A stretch of 64,000 nt of DNA from Acidobacteriota bacterium. GTDB taxonomy: Bacteria; Acidobacteriota; Terriglobia; Acidiferrales; UBA7541. A model generated the notes under the pieces. That model did no database searches and had not been told where the DNA came from. It saw only the letters and a program-made list of their open reading frames with translations. Each line of letters begins with the position of its first letter. Positions within the stretch are counted from its first letter, which is position 1. The DNA lies in NCBI GenBank assembly GCA_003223245.1, contig QHYI01000102.1, positions 1 to 64,000 of the forward strand, in the 5' to 3' direction. Both the position numbers and the translations under genes were made by a program. Positions 24,792-33,620 of the stretch are shown one piece after another.

Positions 24792-26036
24792 CTATTGGCG
24801 GATTTCGACTTTGTCACCATCACGCAAACTCTCGGGACCTTTGACGACGACCGAATCACCGGGCGTGACGCCGGCGAGCACGGCAACCTCCCTACCGCGA
24901 TCCGTTCCGAGGCTAACGGCGCGGCGCTCGATTTTTCCGTCGCGCAGCAAATACACAAACGAGCTGCTGGAATCGGAGTGAACCGCGCTTTTCGGGATGA
25001 AGGCGACAGCTTGGGGACCCTTTTCTTTCTCCTTACCTTTCGCGGCAGGTTTTTCCTCTTCCAGGAACGCCACCTTGACACCCATGTCGGGGAGAATGCG
25101 TGGGTCCAGCTTTAAGAACGAAATGCGAACCTTAACGGTTGCTTTCTGGCGGTCCGCGGTGGGGATAACGGTGCGCACCTTGCAAGGAATTTGCCAGTCA
25201 GGGTAAGCGTCCAGCGTGGCCGTGACCGGCTGCTCCGGCTTAACGCGAGCAATGTAAGACTCATTGACGTCCACTTCAATTTCGTTGGAATTCATATCCA
25301 CGATAGTGGCAATGCCAGTGCGCGTGAAGCCACCGCCTGCAGAGTTGGGTGATACCATCTCACCGACTTGCGCGTCTTTGGAGACCACAATCCCTGGAAA
25401 GGGCGCGCGGATGGTGCAATTGTCTACAGCCTGCTGTGCTACGCCGATGCGGGCCACAGCGGCGACCACTTGTTGTTTGGCCAGAGCAATTTTTGCGCGC
25501 AGGCTATCGGCGGCGGTAACGGCATTGTCCAGCGCCTCTTGGGTCTGAATGCCTGAGTCTCGTAACTGCTGGGCGCGCTTTAGCTGGATTCCCGCGTTAC
25601 GAAGCTGGACTTCCAGGTCCGCAATGGTGGCTTGCGAGGCATCGCGGTCTGCCTTCGCAGAATCGAGAGCCCGTTTGTAATCGGAATCGTCGAGCGTGGC
25701 CAGTAGCTGGCCCTCTTTGACCCGCGTGCCCTCGTCAAAGAAAACGCCGGTGACGCGACCGGTAATCTTGGCAGCGATGGTGGCACGGCGGCGGGGCGTG
25801 ACGTAACCGCTGGCGTTCAGGGCGGTTAGCGGGCCTTGGGCATCCGGCTTGGCGGCCGTGGCCACCTCCACGACGGGCTTCTGGTTCCGCAGAGCGAAAG
25901 CCGTGGCAACAATGGCAGCGAAAATGAGCACCGGGATGGCGGCATAAAAGACGCGCTTGCCCATACCGGATTTGCTGCGCTGGCGATCATGGATGCGAAG
26001 CGAGCCCAGGTCAGGTTTTGGCGAATCCGCAGGCAT
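24792..26036 (-). CDS. HlyD/MacA-type membrane fusion protein
   Basis: A 414-residue periplasmic adaptor with one N-terminal transmembrane helix (VFYAAIPVLIFAAIVATAFAL), a barrel/lipoyl half (VTPRRRATIAAKITGRVTGVFFDEG), a long alpha-helical hairpin (about 115-205) and the second half (CTIRAPFPGIVVSKDAQVGEMV), ending with a GDSVVVKGPESLRDGDKVEI strand. It links the inner-membrane permease to an outer-membrane channel, which is not encoded nearby. ATG 26036 is used; a TTG 9 codons upstream (26063) is an alternative. First gene of the exporter operon. Confidence 0.9.
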   Translation of the reverse strand: MPADSPKPDLGSLRIHDRQRSKSGMGKRVFYAAIPVLIFAAIVATAFALRNQKPVVEVATAAKPDAQGPLTALNASGYVTPRRRATIAAKITGRVTGVFFDEGTRVKEGQLLATLDDSDYKRALDSAKADRDASQATIADLEVQLRNAGIQLKRAQQLRDSGIQTQEALDNAVTAADSLRAKIALAKQQVVAAVARIGVAQQAVDNCTIRAPFPGIVVSKDAQVGEMVSPNSAGGGFTRTGIATIVDMNSNEIEVDVNESYIARVKPEQPVTATLDAYPDWQIPCKVRTVIPTADRQKATVKVRISFLKLDPRILPDMGVKVAFLEEEKPAAKGKEKEKGPQAVAFIPKSAVHSDSSSSFVYLLRDGKIERRAVSLGTDRGREVAVLAGVTPGDSVVVKGPESLRDGDKVEIRQ

Positions 26037-26475
26037 TACCAAAGACTCTCCGTAGTCGCTCAAGGCGGTGCTCCGTATACTTTTACGAAAGGCGCGTGGC
26101 TAAAATTACAGATGCATTCCGCCCGTCTGGGGGCACATTGATTCTAACGCGCAAAACCCCGCTTTACTCTCGGCGGGCCTCGACGTTCAGGCGGGATAAG
26201 CCGCAGCCCAGACATCCCTTAGCCTGTGAGGGAGCACGCCAGATATTGTAGTCGATTGCGCCCGTTTTTTGATGGAGCAGGGCCCCGGGTTCGGCTGCTC
26301 GATATTCAGGGGTGGCACAACTGCCGGCAGCACGGTCTGCTGAGTTGGTTCCTAGGAGCAGGTTTCCTTTTTGCCCTTCCTTATTATTTGTCGCTCTTCG
26401 AGTGATTCGGCCCCTTATGGAGACACTGGAAATGCCTCTCTGCCGCACGGGCGCACCAACGCCTCCTCAAAATAC
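26037..26475. other. Intergenic region between exporter and formate dehydrogenase operons
   Basis: A divergent region of about 440 bases. Short frames in both directions have no domain. Several GC-rich inverted segments are present (for example around 26275-26330), but I could not fold a known riboswitch such as the Moco motif. The promoter and hairpins nearest the formate dehydrogenase gene are listed separately. Confidence 0.35.
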
Positions 26476-26505
26476 TTGACAGGTGGGGATGCCAAGCTTT
26501 ATGAA
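26476..26505 (+). promoter_or_regulatory. Candidate sigma-70 promoter of the formate dehydrogenase operon
   Basis: A perfect TTGACA (26476-26481) is followed after 18 bases by TATGAA (26500-26505). Transcription would start near 26512, right at the first hairpin of the leader and about 35 bases before the start codon. Confidence 0.5.
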
Positions 26506-26512
26506 AGAGGCT

Positions 26513-26546
26513 CCGCAGGCGTATTTCCTGCCTCATCCTCCTGCGG
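26513..26546 (+). promoter_or_regulatory. Competing hairpins just before the formate dehydrogenase start
   Basis: CCGCAGG (26513-26519) can pair with CCTGCGG (26540-26546), which abuts the ATG at 26547. The inner GCAGG (26515-26519) can instead pair with CCTGC (26527-26531). The two structures exclude each other, so this short leader could act as a translation switch. No Shine-Dalgarno sequence is obvious. Confidence 0.4.
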
Positions 26547-29500
26547 ATGGGGGTCCCCATGACGAGCCCTACCCGCCGTGATTTTCTCAAACTTACGACC
26601 GTTGGCGGAGCCGCGGCTGCGCTGTTTGGTTTTGACTTGAAACCGGCTTATGCGCAGTTGCGGACATTGAAGATCGCGCGTGCCAACGAGACGCGCTCTA
26701 CGTGTCCATACTGCTCGGTGAGCTGCGGCATCATCATTTACACCATCGGCGACCGCGCAAAGAACGTCACCCCGCAGGTCGTGCACGTGGAAGGCGACCC
26801 GGATCATCCCATTAATCGCGGGACACTCTGCCCGAAGGGCGCTTCGCTTGAACAGGACATCCTGAACGAGCGGCGCTTGCTGAAGCCGCAAGTGCGGCGC
26901 CCCGGCGGAACGGATTGGGAGGATATTTCCTGGGACGAGGCCATCAGCGAAATCGCGCAACAAGTGAAGAAAACGCGTGACGATACCTTTATCGAGAAGG
27001 ACGCGACCGGGCACACCGTGAACCGCCTGGAATCGATCGCCTTCTCCGGCGGCTGCACGGACACCAATGAGTTCAACTATCTGATCGTCAAAACCATGCG
27101 CGCCTTGGGGGTCGTGCACTTAGAAAACCAGGCCAGGGTTTGACACGGCCCCACGGTCTCAAGTTTGGGACCAACGTTCGGCCGGAGCGCAATGACCAAT
27201 GGGTGGATCGACATCAAGAACACCGACATGATGTTGATTATGGGCGGGAATCCTGCTGAGAATCATCCCTGCGGCTTCAAGTGGGTGGTGGAAGCCAAGC
27301 GCAACCGCAACGCGAAACTGATCGTCGTGGATCCGCGCTTTACGCGCACAGCTTCGGTTGCCGATTTGTTCTGCCAGATTCGCGCGGGTTCGGACATTGC
27401 GTTCCTTGGCGGCTTGATTCAGTACGCCATCGAGAACCATCGCGTCGCAAAAGACTACCTGCTCAACTACACCAACGCCGCGTTTGTCGTCAAAGAAGGA
27501 TTCAAGCTGCCTGAGGACGGGCTCTATTCGGGCTTCGACGCGGCAACACAGACGTACGATAAGACCACCTGGAATTACCAAGAAGGCGGCGACCTGAGCG
27601 GGAAAGCCGCAAGGGCGACAGGCGATCCGCCAGGGAAAGAGAACAAAGCAGGGGGCCAGCCAGCGGCGCCACCGCATCTCCCCGAGAACGTGGCCTACGA
27701 CCTGACGCTGCAGCACCCGAATTGCGTGTTCCAACTGCTACGGAAGCAATATTCGCGGTACACGCCGGAAATGGTTGAGCGTATCACAGGGATACCCAAA
27801 GCTCAGTTTGAGAAAATCGCGGACCTGTTCACTTCCGTGCGTAAAGACGGCGACATGAAAAAGGTCGCCACGATTATTTACGCCGTGGGATGGACGCAGC
27901 ACACGGCCGGCACGCAGACTATCCGAACGGCCGCGATGCTGCAGCTGTTGCTTGGCAACGTAGGCCGCTCGGGCGGCGGCGTGAACGCGCTGCGCGGCCA
28001 CTCCAACATTCAGGGCGCGACCGACATGGCCGGAATTTTTGAAATTCTCCCCGGCTATCTCAAGGTTCCCGTGCCCACCGACACTGATTTCAAAACCTAT
28101 TTGGAGCGCATCACGCCAAAGTCCTCGAAGCCGCACATTTGGGATTCGTGGAACTACTGGTCGAACACGCCGAAATTCGCGGTCAGCTTTATGAAAGCAA
28201 TGTATGGCGATGCCGCCACTAAGCAAAGTGACTGGGCCTTCCACTACCTGCCCAAGGTCGACCGCAATTATTCCTGGGCCTACATCTGGGACGACATGTA
28301 CCGCGGCAACGTTAAAGGGCTGTTCGCGTTCGGCATGAACGGCGTGGCTATCGGTCCCGATTCCAACAAAAACATCGCGGCCCTGAAGAAAGCCGATTGG
28401 CTGGTGGTCGGAGAAATCTATCCCGACGAAACCAGCGAATTCTGGAAGTCGCCGGGAATTACGCAAGACGAAATGAAAAAAATCCAGACCACGGTTTATC
28501 GCCTGCCGTGCGCGGGCTTCGCGGAAAAAGACGGCACCTTCGTCAACTCCGCGCGTTGGCTGCAATGGAAGAACGCGGCTTTGCCTCCGCCGGGAGACGC
28601 AAAACTGGATCAAGAAATCCTCGCGCGCATCTTCCTGAAGGTTCGCGAGTTGTACCAGAAGGAAGGCGGTAAGTTTCCCGACGCGATTCTGCACGCAACG
28701 TGGAGCTATACGAACCCGCAGAATCCCGCGCTTGCCGAAGTGGCCAAGGAAATCAACGGCAAGGCGCTGGCGGATTTGGAAGATCCCGTCACCAAGCAGC
28801 AGGTCAAAGCGGGACAGCAACTCCCCGGTTATGCCTGGTTGAAAGATGACGGCACCACGGCTTGCGGGAACTGGCTGTACTCAGGCTCCTTCACCGAGGC
28901 CGGAAACATGATGGCCCGCCGCGGCACGGAGGATCCTTCCGGGCTGGGCATCTATCCCAACTGGGGTTTCTCCTGGCCCGCCAACCGCCGCGTGATGTAC
29001 AACCGCGCTTCGTGCGACCTCCAAGGCAAACCCTGGGATCTTTCGCGCAAGCAAGTTTGGTGGAACGAAGCGACGCAAAAATGGGTCGGCAACGACGTGC
29101 CCGATTTCAAGGCGGATTCGAAACCCAAGGACCACATGGGCCCGTTCATCATGAATCCGGAAGGAGTCGGGCGCTTGTTTGTCCCGATTGGCGCTGTGGC
29201 CGACGGTCCCTTCCCGGAGCATTACGAGCCGATCGAAAGCCCGGTCGAGAACCCGCTGCACCCGCAGCAATCCAGCAATCCCATCGTGAAAAAATTCAAG
29301 ACCGATGCCGACAAGTACGGCACGGCCAAGGATTACAACATCGTTTGCACCACCTATCGACTGACAGAGCATTACCACTATTGGACGAAAAACAATCCGA
29401 TGAACGTGCAGCTCGTGCCGGAGCCGTTCGTCGAAGTACCCGCGGAGCTCGCCGACAAAATGGGCATCCGTGGCGGCGAGGTGTTGAAAGTCACCAGCGC

Positions 29501-29735
29501 ACGCGGCGTGTATCAAGCGAAAGCCATGGTCACAAAACGGATTAAACGCATGATGATCGATGGCAAAGAAACCTTTCAGATCGGCATCCCGATTCACTGG
29601 GGCTATCGCGGCATTGCCGAAGACGAGGGTAAAACGTGGAAAACTGCCGCAAACCTACTGTCGCCGACGGTCATCGATCCGAACGCGTGGACACCGGAAT
29701 TTAAAGGCTTCCTCGTGAAACTCGAGAAAGCGTAG
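26547..29735 (+). CDS. fdnG: Formate dehydrogenase alpha subunit, selenoprotein (TGA = Sec199)
   Basis: The protein has 1062 residues if the in-frame TGA at 27141-27143 is read as selenocysteine. The context ENQARV-TGA-HGPTVSS matches the Sec site of E. coli FdnG/FdoG, and both flanks are in the same frame. The N-terminus has a Tat signal (TRRDFLKLT). The 4Fe-4S site is CPYCSVSC then TLCPKG, and the molybdopterin domains follow. It oxidises formate in the periplasm and passes electrons to the beta subunit. An insertion of about 30 Gly/Pro/Lys-rich residues (~346-382) is absent from the E. coli protein. ATG 26559 is an alternative start, which would make the Sec residue 195. Conventional annotation would split the gene in two. 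Confidence 0.93.
27141..27172 (+). promoter_or_regulatory. Selenocysteine codon and bacterial SECIS-like hairpin
   Basis: The UGA is followed by an 11-base spacer, then GGTCTC (27155-27160), the loop AAGTTT (27161-27166) and GGGACC (27167-27172): a 6-bp stem with one G-T pair. E. coli fdhF has the same 11-base spacing to an upper stem starting GGUU, with GU in the loop. SelB would bind here to recode the UGA. Confidence 0.8.
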
Positions 29736-29745
29736 GAGCCGAGCC

Positions 29746-30645
29746 ATGAGCCAAGCCACGCTACGCGTTCAAAAAATTTCGGGACACGCCGGCAGCGTGC
29801 CCGGTCAAGACACCCAGCGCGAATACACCGTCTGCAAGCTCATTGACACCACTACCTGCATCGGCTGCAAGGCCTGTGAAGTGGCCTGCATGGAGTGGAA
29901 CGACCTGCCTTTTGGCGAAACCGTTTTCGACAACACTTACCAGACGATGCCCGAGACGCGCTGGAACTACTGGAACCTGATCCTCTTCAACGAACACGAG
30001 CGCGATGACGGCTCCCTGATGTGGCTGATGCGCAAGAACCAATGCATGCACTGCGGGGAGCCCGGCTGCCTGGCCGCGTGTCCCGCCGATGGCGCCATCA
30101 TCCAGTACACCAACGGCATCGTGGATTTCCAGCAGGCCAATTGCATTGGCTGCGGCTACTGCATCACCGGCTGCCCGTTCGACATTCCGAAGATGAATCC
30201 GAAAACACATCGCGTGTTCAAGTGCACGCTCTGCACCGACCGCGTGAGTGAGGGGCTCGAACCGGCATGCATCAAGTCCTGCCCGACCGGCTGCCTGCAC
30301 TTCGGCATAAAAGACGACATGAAGGAACTAGCAGAGAGTCGCGCAAAGCAGCTCCGCGATTATTCGAATTTCCCGAATGCCGGTGTGTACGATCCTCCGG
30401 GTGTCGGCGGCACCGGGGTAATTTACGTGCTGCACGACGCGACGCAGCCCGAACTTTATGGCGGCTTACCCAAGAATCCGCACGTTCCGTGGTCCGTGAA
30501 ATTGTGGAAGGGTCCGCTGAAGTGGTTTGGCAACGTGGCAATGATCGGCGGATTGATCGGATTGTTCGTCCACTATTTGCGGTACGGACCCAAGGCGCGC
30601 GAAGAGGAGGATCTGGCAACCGGACCGAGAGGAGGAAGAACGTGA
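29746..30645 (+). CDS. fdnH: Formate dehydrogenase beta (iron-sulfur) subunit
   Basis: A 299-residue ferredoxin-like subunit with four Cys clusters: CIGCKACEVAC (about 43-53), CMHCGEPGCLAACP (about 98-111), CIGCGYCITGCP (about 134-145) and CTLCTDRVSEGLEPACIKSCP (about 162-182). A C-terminal transmembrane helix (GNVAMIGGLIGLFVHYL) anchors it to the inner membrane facing the periplasm. It wires electrons from the alpha subunit to the cytochrome. It starts 10 bases after the alpha stop. Its own stop overlaps the gamma GTG (GTGA). Confidence 0.93.
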   Translation: MSQATLRVQKISGHAGSVPGQDTQREYTVCKLIDTTTCIGCKACEVACMEWNDLPFGETVFDNTYQTMPETRWNYWNLILFNEHERDDGSLMWLMRKNQCMHCGEPGCLAACPADGAIIQYTNGIVDFQQANCIGCGYCITGCPFDIPKMNPKTHRVFKCTLCTDRVSEGLEPACIKSCPTGCLHFGIKDDMKELAESRAKQLRDYSNFPNAGVYDPPGVGGTGVIYVLHDATQPELYGGLPKNPHVPWSVKLWKGPLKWFGNVAMIGGLIGLFVHYLRYGPKAREEEDLATGPRGGRT

Positions 30646-31304
30646 GCCGCCAAGAACAAATCCTTCCTCACGGGCAGGTCCTCCGGTACACGCTGCGCGA
30701 GCGAATTACTCACTGGGCCGCGGGAGTGACCTACCTCTATTTGCTCGGGACGGGACTGGCGTTCTGGTCGCCGTGGTTATTTTGGCTTGCTGTGGCGCTC
30801 GGCGGAACGCAGGTGTCGAGAACGCTCCATCCTTGGGCTGGCCTGATCTTTTTCGGGTCCGTCTGGTATATGTACGTAATGTGGGCGCCCCAGATGACGC
30901 ACACCGACGACGACCGCAGGTGGTGGAAAGCTTTGAAATACTACAGCACCAATCAGGATGACAAAATGCCCCCCGCCGGGCGTTACAACGCCGGCCAGAA
31001 ATTTCTGTTTTGGGGATTTTTCTGGGCCAACCTCTTGCTATTCCTGAGCGGCATCTTCCTGTGGGCTCCGCAGTATTTTGCTTGGCATTCCCTTGTCGCG
31101 ATGCGCATCTCCGTGCTTGTTCATGCTGCGGCCGCACTGTTCACCATCGGGCTTTTCATGATTCATCTGTATATGGGGCTTTTTGCCGAGCGCGGCGCGT
31201 TTGGGTCCGTCATCCGCGGTGACGTTTCCATCGCGTTTGCCAAGCGCTATCACCCGGCCTGGTATAAGGAAATCGCAGGCGAGGCTGCCTCGCCGCGCAA
31301 GTGA
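30642..31304 (+). CDS. fdnI: Formate dehydrogenase gamma subunit (cytochrome b556)
   Basis: A 220-residue membrane protein of four helices. His ligands for two b hemes are expected in ERITHWAAGVTYLYLL (helix 1), TLHPWAGLIFFG (helix 2) and VHAAAALFTIGLFMIHLYMG (helix 4). Length agrees with E. coli FdnI (217). The GTG at 30642 overlaps the beta stop and has GAGGAAG upstream; longer frames reaching further upstream are overlap artefacts. It passes electrons to the quinone pool, making formate oxidation energy-conserving. Confidence 0.9.
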   Translation: MSRQEQILPHGQVLRYTLRERITHWAAGVTYLYLLGTGLAFWSPWLFWLAVALGGTQVSRTLHPWAGLIFFGSVWYMYVMWAPQMTHTDDDRRWWKALKYYSTNQDDKMPPAGRYNAGQKFLFWGFFWANLLLFLSGIFLWAPQYFAWHSLVAMRISVLVHAAAALFTIGLFMIHLYMGLFAERGAFGSVIRGDVSIAFAKRYHPAWYKEIAGEAASPRK

Positions 31305-32131
31305 TGCCGTCACAAACCGGTGGGGAGGAATACGACGCGCGCATTCGGCGCGCCGAGAACCTGAGTTCACGACATCCTGCAGCCGCTGAATTTCTCAAGT
31401 TCTATAAGCACGTCGCTTCCTTTCAAAAACTGCTGCACGCGAGTCTTGCTGCAGCACAAGGGAAAGAGAACGCGGCGGTTCCTCCCGGGAAACTGCGCAG
31501 CGAACTCGACTTCACCTTACTTCTTCCTCATTTTCGCGGCTATCTTTCCGTCATCGAAGCCCACGCTCCTCCCGCCCTTGCTGAGTCGGCGGGACAAATG
31601 GGAGGGCTCCCGTCGGGGTCTTGGATCGCGAGCCTGGAAGGCTATTGGCAGCACGCCGGAAGATCCGACCAGCCCGTCAACGCCTTTGCGCAATTTCTTC
31701 CTCGCGCGTTTCTGCAACCCTGCGCGGAGTTTCGCGCTTCTCTGATAGCGCGCGCCCCGCAAGTGACAACACCGCGGCTCTGCCCGCTTTGCGGCTCCCC
31801 GCCGTTACTCGGAGTTCTGCGCCCCGAAGGTGACGGCGGAAAACGTTTCCTGCTGTGTTCGTTCTGCTTGCAGGAATGGGAGTTTCGCCGAATTGTGTGT
31901 CCAACCTGCGGTGAAGAAGCGGAAGACAAGCTGGCGGTGTACGTTGCCGAGGATTCCCCGCATGTGCGCGTCGAGGCCTGCGACACCTGCAAGTTTTATT
32001 TGCGGACCATTGATTTGACGAAGGATGGCAACGCTGTTCCTCTGGTCGACGACCTTGCGGCCATTACGCACACCTTGTGGACAAACGAGCAAGGTTATTC
32101 GCGGCTGCAGCCAAACCTCTTGGGCACATAG
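31301..32131 (+). CDS. fdhE: FdhE: formate dehydrogenase accessory protein
   Basis: A 276-residue cytosolic protein with rubredoxin-like CxxC pairs: CPLCGSPPLLG, CSFCLQEW, CPTCGEEAED and CDTCKFYL, each expected to hold iron. FdhE interacts with the catalytic subunit before Tat export and is needed for active periplasmic FDH. The start (GTG 31301 or ATG 31304) overlaps the gamma stop. fdhD, which sulfurates the cofactor, is not seen in the window. Confidence 0.9.
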   Translation: MMPSQTGGEEYDARIRRAENLSSRHPAAAEFLKFYKHVASFQKLLHASLAAAQGKENAAVPPGKLRSELDFTLLLPHFRGYLSVIEAHAPPALAESAGQMGGLPSGSWIASLEGYWQHAGRSDQPVNAFAQFLPRAFLQPCAEFRASLIARAPQVTTPRLCPLCGSPPLLGVLRPEGDGGKRFLLCSFCLQEWEFRRIVCPTCGEEAEDKLAVYVAEDSPHVRVEACDTCKFYLRTIDLTKDGNAVPLVDDLAAITHTLWTNEQGYSRLQPNLLGT

Positions 32132-32210
32132 CAAGAGAGGTCCCGACTTCCGGAGAAGGAATAAATAGCTACTTTCTGGGTCTCACCTCAAAAAGGTCCT
32201 TGGGGGAGGT

Positions 32211-32741
32211 ATGGCCATGAAAATCGCGTTTTTCTTGCTTCTTTTACTGGGATTTGTCGCGCTCCCGATGTTGGCGCAGTCTGCCCCGGAAGGGCTCTGG
32301 CAGGGCTACGACGGAGAGTGGCGCCACGTTTCGAGCCAACTGATCGCCCTCGCTGAAGCCACGCCGGAAGAAAAGTTTGCCTGGCGTCCCGCGCCGGGCG
32401 TGCGCTCCACCAGTGAAGTCTACATGCATATTGTCATGGCGAATTTCTATCTGCTGAGTGTCACCGGCCCCAAAATGCCCGCGGACTTGAAAGAAGGAAT
32501 GGAGAAGTCCGTCACCTCGAAGGCCGAGGTGATCAGCTGGTTGAAGCGCTCCCTTGAAGCGGTCAAGCAAGCGCACTTGGCGGTCACGCCGAAGGACTTT
32601 CAACGTAAAGTCCACACCATGGATAGCGTCGCCACGGTTGACGGCATGTATTTGCGAATCATTATCCACGCCAACGAGCACATGGGCCAGCTCGTAGCCT
32701 ACGCGCGCATGACCGGTGTCGTCCCGCCCTGGTCCAAGTAA
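32211..32741 (+). CDS. Secreted DinB-family protein
   Basis: A 176-residue protein with a signal peptide (IAFFLLLLLGFVALPMLAQ) followed by a DinB-like four-helix bundle: HVSSQLIALAEATPEEKFAWRPAPGVRS, YMHIVMANFYLL and IIIHANEHMGQLVAYARMTG. The putative metal ligands are the three His in MHIVM, IHANEH and EHMGQ. DinB/YfiT proteins are thiol- or metal-dependent enzymes, and the exported type is common in Acidobacteria. Start ATG 32211 follows GGGGGAGGT. The substrate is unknown. Confidence 0.8.
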   Translation: MAMKIAFFLLLLLGFVALPMLAQSAPEGLWQGYDGEWRHVSSQLIALAEATPEEKFAWRPAPGVRSTSEVYMHIVMANFYLLSVTGPKMPADLKEGMEKSVTSKAEVISWLKRSLEAVKQAHLAVTPKDFQRKVHTMDSVATVDGMYLRIIIHANEHMGQLVAYARMTGVVPPWSK

Positions 32742-33014
32742 GCGCAATGAGGAGCCAGGCTCGTCTCGCTCTTTCTTCCACGGAATCTTGAGTCCGCTTT
32801 CTTTCGTGAGCGAGCGTAGCCGTGGCAGTTCCGGCAGCGGCAGCACCTTTTGCGACAAGACTCCCTCAGTACCGGCGATCGGAAGAAGCAATTGATGACT
32901 TCCTAATCCACACCATTAAGCGCGATGGCTCCATTGCCATGGAACCTTTTCCCCGAACCCCGGTATTCACTCTTTGTAAGGGCAAGCACAGCCGTTTAGG
33001 GCCATAATTCGGCG

Positions 33015-33620
33015 ATGACTTTTGCTCCCGATGAGGATGTGATGCTGCAAGTGCGCGATGGCGCGGGCGAAATGCTAGGCGTGTTGTTCGATCGCTACCA
33101 AACGCCGCTCTTCAATTTTTATTCGAAGCTCACCGGCGACCGGACCCTCAGCGAAGACCTGGTCCAAGAGGTTTTTCTGCGCATCCTGAAATACCGCCAG
33201 AGTTACCGCCCCGGGACGCCCTTCCGCGCTTGGATTTACCAAATTGCCCGCAACGCCCGCATCGATCATTTTCGGAAGTTTCCTCGCGAGCGCGTCTTCG
33301 AGCCAGAAATGCTCCCTCCTGTCATTCCCGCCGACTCCGCCCAGGAACAACAGGAAGTGGAACTTTTGCAACGCGCTCTCGCGCTGTTGCCAGAAGACAA
33401 GCGGGAAATCCTTCTTCTCTGCCGCTTTCAAGAACTGAAGTACGAGGAAATTGCGGAACTTCTCGGCTGCCAACTCAACACCGTTAGAACGCGCATTCAT
33501 CGCGCTTTGCAGGAGCTGCGCAAATCCTTTCATCAGCTCACCCAAGGCACCGCGCTAAAGCGAGCCAATTCTGCAGCTCCGGGAAATATTTCTCCTCGAG
33601 GAGGTTGCCGTGAAGTGTGA
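33015..33620 (+). CDS. ECF-type RNA polymerase sigma factor
   Basis: A 201-residue sigma-70 protein. Region 2 holds LFDRYQTPLFNFYSKLTGDRTLSEDLVQEVFLRILKY and FRAWIYQIARNARIDHFRK. Region 4 holds LALLPEDKREILLLCRFQELKYEEIAELLGC and NTVRTRIHRALQELRK. The ATG is 7 bases after CATAAT (33003-33008), so the transcript may be leaderless. The anti-sigma gene overlaps its 3' end by 11 bases. The operon continues with two DUF4097 proteins. Confidence 0.9.
   Translation: MTFAPDEDVMLQVRDGAGEMLGVLFDRYQTPLFNFYSKLTGDRTLSEDLVQEVFLRILKYRQSYRPGTPFRAWIYQIARNARIDHFRKFPRERVFEPEMLPPVIPADSAQEQQEVELLQRALALLPEDKREILLLCRFQELKYEEIAELLGCQLNTVRTRIHRALQELRKSFHQLTQGTALKRANSAAPGNISPRGGCREV

Noticed and set aside
26037-26546. 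Moco riboswitch upstream of the formate dehydrogenase operon
   Set aside because: I could not match the conserved Moco core; only simple hairpins are visible.
27141-27143. TGA as a true stop, splitting the formate dehydrogenase alpha subunit into two genes
   Set aside because: Both flanks are in frame and match the known Sec site, with a SECIS-like hairpin at the right distance.
27738-28820. 360-codon minus-strand frame opposite the formate dehydrogenase alpha gene
   Set aside because: It mirrors the codons of the real gene; no domain or ribosome site.
32822-33007. 61-codon frame before the second ECF sigma gene
   Set aside because: Ends just before the sigma start, lacks a ribosome site, and looks like intergenic sequence.
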